A stretch of DNA of 49,447 bases from an uncultured Clostridium sp. (GCA_934438135.1 CAKSBP010000027.1:1-49447), one strand, 5' to 3'; positions 16,318 through 26,054 are shown, numbered from the stretch's first letter. Notes: generated by a model from the sequence alone, not told the origin. Made by a program: numbers and translations.

Positions 16318-18768
16318 TTGAGAAAAATGAAATTAAATGGTATCTGGAAGATGAGCCGGGCAGACGGTGACATGATTGGAGAAAAGAAATTCCTAGATGC
16401 AGCTGTTCCCGGCTCTCTTTATCAGACGATGCTTGAAAATGGAGAGATGAAAGACCCATTTTACGGAGAAAATGAACTGGAAGTGCTGAAACTCTCAGAA
16501 GAAGATTTCTGCTTTGAAACGGTATTTAGGGCAGGTAAGGAACTGATGCAGGAGGAAAAGATTTTTTTAGTACTGGATGGAATTGATACATTAGCGGATG
16601 TTTTTGTAAATGGCGAGAATGTTGGACACTGTGATAATATGCATCGCAGCTGGGAGTTTGATGTTTCTTCTATTATAAAGGATGGAAAAAATGAGTTAAA
16701 GATAAGATTATATTCTCCGATTCAGTACATAAAGCAGAAAAATGAAAAAGTATATACTGGTGGTGTTACAGAATCTATGGAAGGATTTCCACATCTTCGA
16801 AAGGCACACTGCATGTTTGGCTGGGATTGGGGACCAAGACTTCCAGACGAAGGTATTTTCCGGGATGTTTCCCTAGTGGGATATTCAAAAGGAAGAATTC
16901 ATGATGTATATGTGACACAGAAGCATGAAGATGAAAGAGTCGGACTTGGTTTCCATGTGAATTGTCAGTGGTTGAAAGAAGGTTCAGATAATCAGATTGA
17001 AATTAAAGTAACCGCACCAGATGGAACCTGTTATCTGGCAGATACGGAGAACCTGTTATGGCTTGAAGAACCACAGCTTTGGTGGCCAAACGGTTATGGT
17101 GCACATCCTTTATACAAGGTGAATGTAACACTTTTGGATGAGAACAAAGAAGTACTTGATACCTGGGAGAAGAAAATCGGACTTCGGACAATGACAATTA
17201 ATCAAGACAAAGATGAATGGGGAAATGGGTTTGCTCATGAAGTGAATGGCGTGAAGATTTTTGCTATGGGAGCCAATTATATTCCAGAGGATAATCTGCT
17301 GGGACGTTGTTCTAAAGAACGGACGAAAGCTCTTCTTAAGGATTGTGTGACATGTCATTATAATATAATCCGTGTCTGGGGAGGTGGCTTTTATCCAGAT
17401 GATTACTTTTATGAACTGTGTGATGAATTCGGACTTCTTGTATGGCAGGATTTTATGTTCGCCTGTGAAAGTGTAGAATTGACGGAGGAGTTCGAAGAAA
17501 ATATCCGTCAGGAAGTAATACAAAATGTTCAGAGAATAAGAAATCATGCCTGTCTCGCTTTGTGGTGCGGGAATAATGAGATGGAAAGCCAGACAATGGA
17601 TAAGTGCTGGAAACCAAGCAAAAAGCAGGAATGTGATTATATTAAGTTATTTGAATATATCATCCCTGGAATTTTAAAGCAAGAAGATCCGCAGACCTTT
17701 TATTGGCCATCTTCTCCATCCTCTGGTGGAAATTATGATAATCCATGGGAGGAAAACAAAGGAGATACGCATTATTGGGATGTCTGGCATGGAGAAAAGC
17801 CGTTTACTGAGTTTCGAAAGTTCTATTTTCGTTATCTGTCTGAATTTGGTTTTCAGTCGTTCCCTTCTTTAAAGACAATTGAGACTTTTACAGAGGAGAA
17901 AGACCGAAATATTTTTTCAAGGGTAATGGAGATGCATCAAAGAAACTGTGGGGCAAATGGAAAGATTTTAAGCTATCTTTCCCAGACGTATCTGTATCCG
18001 AAAGATTTTGCGCATCTGATTTATGCATCTCAGCTGTTACAGGCAGAAGCCATGCGGCATGGAATCGAGCATAACCGGAGAAATCGTGGCAGATGTATGG
18101 GAACCATTGTATGGCAGTTAAATGATATCTGGCCGGCAGCATCTTGGTCAGGTATTGATTATTATGGACGTTGGAAAGCACTTCAGTATGAAGAAAAACG
18201 TTCTTTTGAACCTGTACATATATCCTGCGAGGAGATGGGAGAAATCCAGCAGAGACCATACTGCATTCTGGAACCAAGTGAAATGGAGCAGTCGGTACGG
18301 CTTCATGTAGCTAATGAAACGAAAAATATGGTAACAGGAACGGTGAAATGGGAACTGCGGACACCAGACAGCCTGATTGTATTACAGGGAAGTGAAGAAG
18401 TAACTGTGGAAGCCATGTCCGGAACTTGGTTAGATAAATTAAATTTTCAAAATTATAATGTTAGAAAACATTATGTATCGTATACATTGGAAACAAAAAA
18501 TGGTATCATTTCTTCTGGAACCTGTCTGCTTACGATGCCGAAGCATTTTGAATTTCGGAATCCAAAATTACAGGTAAAACAGGATGGGGATAAAATTACG
18601 GTAACTGCTGAAAATTACGCAAAAAATGTAATGGTTTATGATTTAGATTCTGATCTTGTGTTATCGGATAATTTTTTTGACATGAATAAAGGTGAAAAGA
18701 CCATAAGCATTCAGCGTGGGACTGTTTCCAAACTGAGGGTTATGTCAGTTTATGATATAGGATTTTAA
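16318..18768 (+). CDS. glycoside hydrolase family 2 beta-mannosidase
   Basis: This large cytoplasmic enzyme of about 816 residues removes terminal beta-linked mannose. The N-terminal sugar-binding domain (GIDTLADVFVNGENVG) and immunoglobulin-like domain precede the TIM barrel. The acid/base is E421 in WCGNNE, a sequence typical of beta-mannosidases rather than beta-galactosidases, and the nucleophile is E509 in SEFGFQSFPS. No signal peptide is present, so short mannosides must be imported. The likely start is TTG 16318, five bases after AAGGTGG. ATG 16285 lacks a ribosome binding site and ATG 16327 is somewhat far from it. There is no obvious transporter next to it; the following fructose operon could take up the resulting hexose only after conversion. 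Confidence 0.87.
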   Translation: MRKMKLNGIWKMSRADGDMIGEKKFLDAAVPGSLYQTMLENGEMKDPFYGENELEVLKLSEEDFCFETVFRAGKELMQEEKIFLVLDGIDTLADVFVNGENVGHCDNMHRSWEFDVSSIIKDGKNELKIRLYSPIQYIKQKNEKVYTGGVTESMEGFPHLRKAHCMFGWDWGPRLPDEGIFRDVSLVGYSKGRIHDVYVTQKHEDERVGLGFHVNCQWLKEGSDNQIEIKVTAPDGTCYLADTENLLWLEEPQLWWPNGYGAHPLYKVNVTLLDENKEVLDTWEKKIGLRTMTINQDKDEWGNGFAHEVNGVKIFAMGANYIPEDNLLGRCSKERTKALLKDCVTCHYNIIRVWGGGFYPDDYFYELCDEFGLLVWQDFMFACESVELTEEFEENIRQEVIQNVQRIRNHACLALWCGNNEMESQTMDKCWKPSKKQECDYIKLFEYIIPGILKQEDPQTFYWPSSPSSGGNYDNPWEENKGDTHYWDVWHGEKPFTEFRKFYFRYLSEFGFQSFPSLKTIETFTEEKDRNIFSRVMEMHQRNCGANGKILSYLSQTYLYPKDFAHLIYASQLLQAEAMRHGIEHNRRNRGRCMGTIVWQLNDIWPAASWSGIDYYGRWKALQYEEKRSFEPVHISCEEMGEIQQRPYCILEPSEMEQSVRLHVANETKNMVTGTVKWELRTPDSLIVLQGSEEVTVEAMSGTWLDKLNFQNYNVRKHYVSYTLETKNGIISSGTCLLTMPKHFEFRNPKLQVKQDGDKITVTAENYAKNVMVYDLDSDLVLSDNFFDMNKGEKTISIQRGTVSKLRVMSVYDIGF

Positions 18769-18873
18769 AGAAAAAAGTGGGAAATGATCGAACTGGCGTT
18801 AATTTAAAGGGTGATTGTATATAATAAAAAGAGGCTTATGTGATATGATTTTAGATAGAGCGGAGGTTTCAAT

Positions 18874-19776
18874 ATGATATATACAGTCACCCTTAATCCG
18901 TCTTTGGATTATATTATGGATGTAGAAAAACTCAAATCGGGGGAAACCAACCGATCCTATGAAGAAACCATTCTACCTGGTGGAAAAGGAGTTAATGTTT
19001 CTATTGTGCTTAAAAATCTGGGATTTGAAAGCACTGCACTTGGTTTTACAGCCGGCTTTACTGGAGAAGAAATTGAGAAACGGCTGAAGGAAATAGGATG
19101 TCAGAGTGATTTTATCCGGTTGGATTCTGGACTGTCCAGGATAAATATAAAAATAAAAGCAGAGCAGGAAACGGAAATTAATGCTCTTGGCCCATATATT
19201 GGAAAAAAATACGTAGAGAGACTGCTTAATAAGTTGGATCAGCTGAAAGAGGGAGATATTCTTGTTCTTGCAGGTAGTATTCCGTCTTCTGTTTCAGATG
19301 GAATTTATCAGGAAATTATGGAACGATTATCTGGAATGCATGTATTGACAGTTGTGGATGCTACGAAAGATCTGCTTGTGAAGGTGTTGGAAAAGCATCC
19401 GTTTCTTATTAAACCAAATCATCATGAATTAGGTGAAATTTTTGGAGTGGAATTAAAAGACCCTCAGGAAATCAAAATCTATGGTAAAAAGCTGAAGGAT
19501 ATGGGAGCAAGAAATGTTCTGATTTCTATGGCTGGAGCTGGAGCTGTTTTTCTTGGAGAGGACGGAAGTGTACTAGAGAGTCGGGCACCCAAAGGAACTG
19601 TAGTGAATTCAGTTGGTGCAGGAGATTCGATGGTTGCTGGTTTTCTGGCAGGATATTTGGAAGAAAAGGATTACTGGCATGCCTTTAGAATGGGCATTTC
19701 TACAGGAAGTGCCAGTGCATTTTCCAAAGATTTGGCAACAAGAGAGCAGGTTGAGACAATTTACAGAATGTTATAG
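18874..19776 (+). CDS. fruK: 1-phosphofructokinase
   Basis: This 300-residue PfkB-family kinase phosphorylates fructose-1-phosphate to fructose-1,6-bisphosphate. The N-terminal TVTLNPSLDYIM and LPGGKGVNVS (about 35-44) and the C-terminal signature VNSVGAGDSMVAGF (about 245-258, with catalytic Asp in GAGD) are diagnostic of the FruK/LacC group. The partner gene, fructose EIIABC, favours FruK. The start ATG 18874 has GGAGG upstream. A -10 (TATAAT, 18820-18825) lies upstream with no good -35, suggesting activator dependence. The usual DeoR-type FruR gene is absent from the operon. Confidence 0.92.
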   Translation: MIYTVTLNPSLDYIMDVEKLKSGETNRSYEETILPGGKGVNVSIVLKNLGFESTALGFTAGFTGEEIEKRLKEIGCQSDFIRLDSGLSRINIKIKAEQETEINALGPYIGKKYVERLLNKLDQLKEGDILVLAGSIPSSVSDGIYQEIMERLSGMHVLTVVDATKDLLVKVLEKHPFLIKPNHHELGEIFGVELKDPQEIKIYGKKLKDMGARNVLISMAGAGAVFLGEDGSVLESRAPKGTVVNSVGAGDSMVAGFLAGYLEEKDYWHAFRMGISTGSASAFSKDLATREQVETIYRML

Positions 19777-19789
19777 CCAGGAGGTCATT

Positions 19790-21694
19790 ATGAGAATTAC
19801 AGATTTATTAGATCCAAACAGTATTTGTCTGGATGCAAGTCCGTCTAATAAGGAAGAAGCCTTAGACCAGGTTATAAAACTTATGGACAAGTCTGGGAAA
19901 ATTTCGAATGTTTCCGAGTACCGGGAACGGGTATTGAAACGGGAAGAAGAAGGAACTACTGGAATCGGGGAAGGTATTGCAATTCCACATGGAAAATGTG
20001 GTGCCGTGAAGAAACCAGGACTTGCTGCTATGGTAATCAAAGAAGGTGTAGAATTTGATTCTTTGGATGGCCAGCCGGTTTATTTAATTTTCCTGATTGC
20101 AGCACCAGATACAAAGGAAAATGTACATCTAGATGTGCTGAGTAAATTATCTGTACTGATGATGAATGAACAGTTTGTTTCTGACTTGAAAAATGCAAAA
20201 AACGTGGATGAGTTTCTTCATATTATTAATGAAGCCGATCAGGAAGAAAAAGAAGAAAAGAAGGAGTCTCCAGATAATAGTTCGGTTAAAATCCTTGCAG
20301 TTACAGGATGCCCGACCGGAATTGCACATACCTACATGGCAGCAGAGGCTTTGGATAAAAAAGCGAAAGAACTTGGCTGCTTTATTAAGGTAGAAACCAG
20401 GGGTTCTGGTGGTGCTAAAAATGTTTTGACGACACAGGAGATTGAAGAGGCAGACTGTATTATTGTAGCTGCAGACACGAAAGTTCCAATGGAGCGGTTT
20501 GCAGGAAAACCATTAATTGAATGCCAGGTTTCAGATGGAATCAGTAAGGCAGATGAACTGGTACGCCGTGCTATGGAGAAAGACGCTCCCTTATATAAAG
20601 CCAAGAGTGATGGTGAGGATGGCAGTTCATCTTCCATGGAAGGACAGGGTGGCTGGCATACCATTTATAAGCATTTGATGAATGGAGTATCTCATATGCT
20701 TCCATTTGTTGTAGGAGGCGGAATTTTAATTGCTATTGCTTTCCTCATTGATGGATTAATGGTGGATATGGAAACGGCATCCGCAGAAGTCCGTGCTGAT
20801 TTTGGTATGATTACGCCATATGCCGCATTTTTTAAATCCCTTGGGGGCGTGGCTTTTGGATTTATGCTTCCAATTCTGGCAGGCTACATTGCTATGAGTA
20901 TTGGTGATAGGCCTGGATTGCTTCTTGGTTTTGTAGGAGGCGCAATGGCAGCAGACGGAAGTTCTGGTTTCTTAGGTGCTCTGGCAGCAGGTTTTATTGC
21001 AGGTTATCTGGTTGTATTCCTTCGAAAATTATTTGCAAATCTGCCGGATGCTTTAGATGGAATCAAACCCGTTCTTTTATATCCCGTACTTGGATTGCTG
21101 ATTATTGGTATCTTAATGACTTATATTATCGAGCCGCCTCTTGGAGCACTGAATACGTTACTAAATAATGCACTGGTAAGTATGAATGGTGCCAGCCGGG
21201 TTGTTCTTGGAATTGTACTTGGTGGAATGATGGCAGTGGATCTTGGCGGTCCAGTTAACAAGGCAGCCTATGTATTTGGAACTGCATCCATTGCAGCTGG
21301 AAATTATGCCATTATGGCAGCTGTTATGGTTGGTGGAATGGTACCGCCTTGTGCGATTGCGCTTGCAACATTGTTGTTTAAAAATAAATTTACGAAACAG
21401 GAGAGAAAGTCGGGACCAACCAATTTTATTATGGGACTTTCCTTTATTTCAGAAGGTGCCATCCCTTATGCAGCAGCAGATCCGATTCGGGTTATTCCAT
21501 CCTGCATTATTGGTTCGGCACTGGCAGGTGCACTTTCTATGGTATTTGACTGTACTTTAATGGCACCGCATGGAGGAATTTTTGTATTTCCAGTAGTAGG
21601 AAATCCTCTGCTATATCTAGTGGCTTTGACTGCGGGAACAATTGCAGGTGCGTGTCTGTTAGGAATTTTGAAAAAGCCTGTTAATGAGTTATAA
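19790..21694 (+). CDS. fruA: PTS fructose transporter, fused EIIABC
   Basis: This 634-residue phosphotransferase permease imports fructose as fructose-1-phosphate. The EIIA domain (1-145) has its phosphorylated H67 in IAIPHGK. The EIIB domain (about 165-265) has C174 in VTGCPTGIAHTYMAAEAL. The EIIC domain (about 285-634) has about eight to ten membrane segments, and the GxISEGAIPYAAADP-type loop is present (FISEGAIPYAAADPIRVIP). ATG 19790 is preceded by CAGGAGG; the same frame is open back to 19613 but that part overlaps fruK. The stop of fruK is 13 bases upstream, so the two are co-translated from one mRNA. Fructose-1-phosphate made here is the substrate of FruK. Confidence 0.94.
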   Translation: MRITDLLDPNSICLDASPSNKEEALDQVIKLMDKSGKISNVSEYRERVLKREEEGTTGIGEGIAIPHGKCGAVKKPGLAAMVIKEGVEFDSLDGQPVYLIFLIAAPDTKENVHLDVLSKLSVLMMNEQFVSDLKNAKNVDEFLHIINEADQEEKEEKKESPDNSSVKILAVTGCPTGIAHTYMAAEALDKKAKELGCFIKVETRGSGGAKNVLTTQEIEEADCIIVAADTKVPMERFAGKPLIECQVSDGISKADELVRRAMEKDAPLYKAKSDGEDGSSSSMEGQGGWHTIYKHLMNGVSHMLPFVVGGGILIAIAFLIDGLMVDMETASAEVRADFGMITPYAAFFKSLGGVAFGFMLPILAGYIAMSIGDRPGLLLGFVGGAMAADGSSGFLGALAAGFIAGYLVVFLRKLFANLPDALDGIKPVLLYPVLGLLIIGILMTYIIEPPLGALNTLLNNALVSMNGASRVVLGIVLGGMMAVDLGGPVNKAAYVFGTASIAAGNYAIMAAVMVGGMVPPCAIALATLLFKNKFTKQERKSGPTNFIMGLSFISEGAIPYAAADPIRVIPSCIIGSALAGALSMVFDCTLMAPHGGIFVFPVVGNPLLYLVALTAGTIAGACLLGILKKPVNEL

Positions 21695-21819
21695 AAAGTT
21701 TACAAAGCTAAGAATGTTTGGATTTCACAAATGATTTTATGGAATAATACAAATTAAACAGAGACAAAAAAGAGTTTATATTGTAGCATTCTTATTTTTG
21801 TGATAATATGGAATTATAG

Positions 21820-21869
21820 AATGATATAAAGTGTCAGAAGGAAAGCTATTTTGACACTTTTATATCATT
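21820..21869. repeat. long imperfect inverted repeat downstream of the fructose operon
   Basis: AATGATATAAAGTGTCA (21820-21836) is complementary to TGACACTTTTATATCATT (21852-21869) with a single extra base. It is not followed by a T run, so it is a poor terminator. It could be an operator, an mRNA 3' hairpin or a mobile-element end. Confidence 0.6.
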
Positions 21870-21892
21870 TTGAAATAAAATATAGGGGGGAA

Positions 21893-22337
21893 TGTATCAG
21901 ATGCAAAGGAAAGGAGACTCAAGAGGTGAATTTATTTATACGCAGTGAAAGCTGATTATGCACCGAAAGAAGACGAAATTTTATACCTGAAACGGGAGAA
22001 CTCTGGAGTAACAATCCAGACAGAAGCGGGAGAGAGGGGATATTGTATACGAAACTCTCCGAAATCTGCTTCAGAGACTTTCAAACTCCTTTTTGACAAT
22101 TAACCGTGGAATTATAGTAATATAGAAAGCATATTACAAAGATTGCAGGAACGCATGCAGTTATGACAGATAATAAATCATTACCTATTTCCACCAAAAA
22201 TTACAAACAGATACTGAAAGAATTTACAGCAATGTATTCGCAGATGATTGATGAACAGTCTATATTACATAGTGAAAAGATTGAAAAATAAGAATTTACA
22301 GAATTGAAAAAAGAAAACATTGTTATTACAATATGAG
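21893..22337 (+). pseudogene. decayed coding remnant of unknown origin
   Basis: This 770-base gap (21695-22467) holds no intact gene, but part reads like a broken one. A first frame starts ATG 21893 after a GGGGGG run and stops at 21957. The next frame gives protein-like sequence from about 21932 (52 residues from GTG 21945, including KADYAPKEDEILYLKREN) to TAA 22101. The same frame continues after that stop (SNIESILQRLQERMQL) to TGA 22164, which overlaps ATG 22163 of a third frame. That frame gives 42 residues, a TAA at 22289, then EFTELKKENIVITI. Repeated frame changes and in-frame stops with continuing hydrophilic composition suggest decay. No family was recognised. Confidence 0.4.
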
Positions 22338-22385
22338 ATTAAGGCAACGTTTGCGAGTAAAAAATGTACTTTAACGAGGAATGCA

Positions 22386-22414
22386 TTGAAATGCAAAAAA
22401 TACTAGAATATACT
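22386..22414 (+). promoter_or_regulatory. sigma-A promoter for the DUF739 gene
   Basis: TTGAAA (22386-22391) and TATACT (22409-22414) are separated by 17 bases. Confidence 0.65.
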
Positions 22415-22467
22415 AAAATTGCTTATTCATTAGGTTTTGTTAAATTAATTCAAAGGAGAGTATGTAT

Positions 22468-22716
22468 ATGGATAAAAAAATGGGTGAAAAACAGGAAATT
22501 CGATATGACTATAGTAAATTATTAGGAAGAATAAAAGAAATATACAGAACACAGGCAGCATTTGCAGAAGAACTGGGGATTGGAAGAGTTTCCGTAAGTC
22601 AGAGATTAAATAATAAACTTGAATTTACACAAAATGAAATAGCAGTATCCTGCAGGCTTTTGAAAATACCAAAAGCAGAAATGTATCTCTATTTCTTTAA
22701 AGAAATAGAAAGTTAA
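22468..22716 (+). CDS. DUF739 / Cro-like helix-turn-helix protein
   Basis: This 82-residue protein has the layout of DUF739: an initial YDYSKLLGRIKE helix, the helix-turn-helix region TQAAFAEELGIGRVSVSQRLNNKLEFTQNEI (split around residues 30-60), then LKIPKAEMYLYFF. Such proteins are mostly phage or mobile-element repressors. Here it stands alone beside a decayed region, so it may be the last intact part of a lost element. ATG 22468 is preferred over ATG 22462 because the AAAGGAGAG site (22452-22460) is too close to the earlier one. No operator could be identified. Confidence 0.75.
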   Translation: MDKKMGEKQEIRYDYSKLLGRIKEIYRTQAAFAEELGIGRVSVSQRLNNKLEFTQNEIAVSCRLLKIPKAEMYLYFFKEIES

Positions 22717-22782
22717 GGGGAGCATTTGTTTGAATACATTGAGTAGGTAAATTGCATGTTTAGAAAAATTAACCAATTATAG

Positions 22783-22811
22783 TTGTTTTTCCTTTAACTG
22801 GATGATATAAT
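22783..22811 (+). promoter_or_regulatory. sigma-A promoter for the alcohol dehydrogenase gene
   Basis: TTGTTT (22783-22788) and TATAAT (22806-22811) are separated by 17 bases. Confidence 0.65.
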
Positions 22812-22858
22812 AAAGTTACCCGAAAAAGGAATATGATATGGAAAAGGAGAAGGAAAAT

Positions 22859-24031
22859 ATGATGAGATTTACATTACCAAGAGATGTTTTTTATGGAAGA
22901 GATTCCCTTGCACAGTTAAAGCAACTAAAGGGAACAAAAGCTGTTATTGTAATTGGCGGCGGTACATTAAAGAGATTGGGCTTTGTTGATAAAGTAGTCT
23001 CTTATTTAAAAGAAGCAGGAATTGAATCCCGTCTGATTGAAAATGTAGAACCAGATCCATCAGTTGAAACAGTTATGAAAGGTGCAAAAGCCATGCAGGA
23101 ATTTGAACCTGATTGGATTGTAGCAATGGGAGGCGGTTCTCCGATTGATGCAGCAAAGGCAATGTGGATTTTTTATGAATATCCAGAACTCTCCTTCGAA
23201 GAACTTCTTGCAGCAGACACATTTCCAACACTTCGTAAAAAAGCGAAGTTTTTGGCAATCCCATCTACATCAGGGACAGCATCTGAAGTTACTTCATTTT
23301 CAATTATTACCGATTACAGCACAGGAGTAAAATATCCAATTGCTGATTTTAACATTACACCAGATATTGCAATTGTGGATCCTGAACTGGCGGAATCTAT
23401 GCCACAGAAACTAACAGCACATACCGGAATGGATGCATTGACACATGCGATTGAAGCGTATGTATCAACATTGAATTCCCCATTTACCGACCCACTGGCA
23501 TTAAAAGCAATACATATGGTAAAGGAATATTTAGTCGATTCTTATAATGGAGATAAGGCAGCAAGAGAGCAGATGCATTACGCACAATGTCTTGCGGGAA
23601 TGGCATTTACCAATACATCACTTGGAATCGTACATTCTATGGCACATAAGACAGGTGCTGCTTTTTCAACAGGGCACATTCCACACGGCTGTGCAAATGC
23701 AATTTACCTTCCATATGTAATCCGGTTTAATGCAGAAGAAGTGAAAAAGAGATATGCAGAAATTGCAGTAAGCGTTGGGTTTACTGGTACAGAAGATGAA
23801 CTGATTGAAGAATTATGTAATATGATTACAGACTTTAATAGACAGCTGAACATTCCACTTACATTACAGGAATTTGGTATCAAGGAAGAAGAATTCAAAG
23901 AAAAAATTGCAAAGATTTCTGAACTTGCAGTTGGGGATGCTTGTACGCTGACAAATCCAAGAAAAATTACACCAGAAGAAATGCAGAAATTATTTGAATG
24001 TATTTATTACGGAAAAAAAGTTGATTTTTAG
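22859..24031 (+). CDS. iron-containing alcohol dehydrogenase
   Basis: This roughly 390-residue NAD(P)-dependent group III alcohol dehydrogenase has the nucleotide loop MGGGSPIDAAKAM near 88-100. The metal ligands fall at D192, H196 (in HTGMDALTHAIEAY), H259 and H273 (in GIVHSMAHKTGAAFSTGH), with the same spacing as in FucO-type enzymes. The substrate (ethanol, butanol, 1,2- or 1,3-diol) cannot be decided. ATG 22859 or 22862 is preferred because GGAGAAGGA lies just upstream; ATG 22838 with AAAGGA is possible and would add seven residues. The gene is monocistronic, with a promoter at 22783 and a terminator at 24058. Confidence 0.92.
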   Translation: MMRFTLPRDVFYGRDSLAQLKQLKGTKAVIVIGGGTLKRLGFVDKVVSYLKEAGIESRLIENVEPDPSVETVMKGAKAMQEFEPDWIVAMGGGSPIDAAKAMWIFYEYPELSFEELLAADTFPTLRKKAKFLAIPSTSGTASEVTSFSIITDYSTGVKYPIADFNITPDIAIVDPELAESMPQKLTAHTGMDALTHAIEAYVSTLNSPFTDPLALKAIHMVKEYLVDSYNGDKAAREQMHYAQCLAGMAFTNTSLGIVHSMAHKTGAAFSTGHIPHGCANAIYLPYVIRFNAEEVKKRYAEIAVSVGFTGTEDELIEELCNMITDFNRQLNIPLTLQEFGIKEEEFKEKIAKISELAVGDACTLTNPRKITPEEMQKLFECIYYGKKVDF

Positions 24032-24057
24032 GAAAATAGTGAAAGTTAGAATAGGAA

Positions 24058-24097
24058 AAAATGGCTGTTGTGCTGAATGCATGACAGCCATTTTGTT
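24058..24097 (+). terminator. terminator of the alcohol dehydrogenase gene
   Basis: AAAATGGCTGT (24058-24068) pairs perfectly with ACAGCCATTTT (24084-24094), followed by GTTT. Confidence 0.85.
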
Positions 24098-24142
24098 TGC
24101 TTTTATTTCACTATTTTATATCATACTTATAGAAGACAAGCC

Positions 24143-24172
24143 TTGACATAAACTAAACAAAAGTAGTAAGAT
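24143..24172 (+). promoter_or_regulatory. promoter of the first chemoreceptor gene
   Basis: TTGACA (24143-24148) and TAAGAT (24167-24172) are separated by 18 bases. The 13 bases CTTGACATAAACT are identical to the element before the second chemoreceptor. Confidence 0.6.
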
Positions 24173-24276
24173 AAGTTTGCATTTTATGAGAGAGTAAGTA
24201 CAGTAGTAGAATACCAATATCAGTATAATTGATTGATAATCAGTTTTAGGTACAAAAAGAATATGGAGGAAAGTTC

Positions 24277-25980
24277 ATGTTTAAAAAGTTGAAAAAAATG
24301 AGAATAAGGAAAAGACTAATCTACTCGTATAGGCTGTTGTCAGGAATATCTACTTTGACAATCCTATTAGTCGGAGCCGTAATGATGATACTGGCACATA
24401 ATTATCGATATGCATTAAAAAACTATGGATTCTCACAAGGAAATATAGGAAAAGCCATGACGGCATTTTCAGATTCCAGGAGTGCAGCAAGAGCGGTGAT
24501 TGCATATTCAGATCCAAATAGGATTATAGAATCGATACATATTCATGATAACAGAAAACAGAAATTTGAAAAATATATGAAAGAAGTAAAGAAGACAATT
24601 GTATCAAAAGAAGAGAGAAAATTATTTGATGAGGCACAGATATATATAACAAAATACTGGGAACTGGATGAACAGATTGTGGAAAAAGGAAAGAGTGATG
24701 ATGCATTAGAGCGAAGAGAAGCTCAGGCAGATGCATCAAGAAATTTGGATCCAGTTTATGAGAAAGTGTATACCAGATTGTCAAAGCTTATGGAACGGAA
24801 TATCAGTATCAGTTACATAATGGAGCAGCGTCTTAATATGATGAAAAATATATGTATCATTTTGGTTGTGTTATTTAGTATTATGAGTTATATTATGTGC
24901 GATAAGCTTGGAAAATATATGTCAAATGAAATTTGTGAACCAATGGGTGCACTTATTAAACGTTTGAAGACGTTTGCACAGGGAAATCTTAAGGAGCCAT
25001 TTCCACAGCTGGAACAGGATGATGAAATTGCAGATATGATTCGAGAAGCCCAGGAGATGGCAGAAAATTTAGGATTAGTAATTGGAGATATCGGTTATGT
25101 TTTAGGAGAAATGTCGAATGGAAATTATGCAGTAGAGAGTAAAAACTGGGACAAATATCTGGGAGAGTTTATTTCAATACGTTCTGGTATGGAACAGTTG
25201 AAATTACAGATGAATGGCACCCTTCATCAATTAGAAAAATCTTCAGAACAGGTGTCACAAGGTGCTGACAGTATGGCAGGAGTAGGACAGAGTCTGGCAC
25301 AAGGTACAACAGAACAGGCAGCATCTATTGAAGAACTTCGGGCAACTATTGAAACAATAACAAAGAATGCACAGCAGACGACGGAAAGTATGAACAGTGC
25401 CTGCAAAGAGGCTGACAGACATGCAGAGGAGGCGGATGCAGGAAGGTTTCAAATGAATGAAATGGTAGAAGCAATGAATAGGATTAGTGATACTTCTATG
25501 AAAATTGTACATATTATTGAACAAATGGAAGAAATTGCTTCTGAGACAAATCTTTTATCGCTCAATGCATCGATTGAGGCTGCAAGAGCCGGAGAAGCAG
25601 GGAAAGGTTTTGCAGTAGTGGCAGGAGAAATTGGAGGGCTGGCAAGTCAGTCAGCAGGTGCGGCAGCGAATACCAGAAAGCTGATTGAAAACTGCGTCAA
25701 AGAAGTAAAAAATGGAAATCTGGCTGCGAAAAAAGCATCTGACTCTATGGAATTGATTATTGAAGGAATGAAAAAAATTGTACTTGTTTCCGAAAATATG
25801 AAAGAGGCGGCGGGTGCTCAGTTTATATCTATGAAAAAAATAGATGGCAGTGTGGCACAGATAGCAGATGTGATACAGGAGAATTCCTCCACTGCGGAAG
25901 AGTCCTCTGCTATCAGTGAGGAACTGGCGGCTCAGGCAGAGAATTTAAATGCTCTTGTGAAAAAATTCAAACTTAGTTAA
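24277..25980 (+). CDS. methyl-accepting chemotaxis protein (first of a tandem pair)
   Basis: This 567-residue transmembrane receptor has a short basic N-terminus, a first membrane helix at about 22-41 and an extracellular four-helix-type sensor domain of about 150 residues. The second helix is at about 190-208 and is followed by a HAMP-like segment (EICEPMGALIKRLKTFAQGN) and a long cytoplasmic signalling coiled coil. The hairpin tip reads ETNLLSLNASIEAARAGEAG, which contacts CheA and CheW. The end ENSSTAEESSA is the methylation-helix region. The ligand is unknown. The neighbouring gene at 26294 encodes an equally long paralogue. No che or flagellar genes are in the window. ATG 24277 has GGAGG upstream. 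Confidence 0.93.
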   Translation: MFKKLKKMRIRKRLIYSYRLLSGISTLTILLVGAVMMILAHNYRYALKNYGFSQGNIGKAMTAFSDSRSAARAVIAYSDPNRIIESIHIHDNRKQKFEKYMKEVKKTIVSKEERKLFDEAQIYITKYWELDEQIVEKGKSDDALERREAQADASRNLDPVYEKVYTRLSKLMERNISISYIMEQRLNMMKNICIILVVLFSIMSYIMCDKLGKYMSNEICEPMGALIKRLKTFAQGNLKEPFPQLEQDDEIADMIREAQEMAENLGLVIGDIGYVLGEMSNGNYAVESKNWDKYLGEFISIRSGMEQLKLQMNGTLHQLEKSSEQVSQGADSMAGVGQSLAQGTTEQAASIEELRATIETITKNAQQTTESMNSACKEADRHAEEADAGRFQMNEMVEAMNRISDTSMKIVHIIEQMEEIASETNLLSLNASIEAARAGEAGKGFAVVAGEIGGLASQSAGAAANTRKLIENCVKEVKNGNLAAKKASDSMELIIEGMKKIVLVSENMKEAAGAQFISMKKIDGSVAQIADVIQENSSTAEESSAISEELAAQAENLNALVKKFKLS

Positions 25981-25990
25981 AATGATGAAG

Positions 25991-26025
25991 GCAGAAGAAT
26001 CTTATTTTTATTTCTTCTGCTTTTT
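25991..26025 (+). terminator. terminator of the first chemoreceptor gene
   Basis: GCAGAAGAA (25991-25999) and TTCTTCTGC (26012-26020) form a perfect stem followed by TTTTT. The rest of the 313-base gap holds the promoter and long leader of the second receptor gene. Confidence 0.88.
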
Positions 26026-26054
26026 GGGAAAATTTCCAATGAATAGTCCAAAAC

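Noticed and set aside
22357..22521. Open frame of about 54 codons from ATG 22357 into the DUF739 gene
   Set aside because: It has no ribosome binding site, overlaps the promoter and the start of the DUF739 gene, and resembles no known protein.
24143..24176. Possible sigma-28 (motility) promoter before the first chemoreceptor gene
   Set aside because: TAAA and GATAA are present, but the spacing is off by one and the second receptor gene lacks the match; TTGACA with a -10 fits both genes better.
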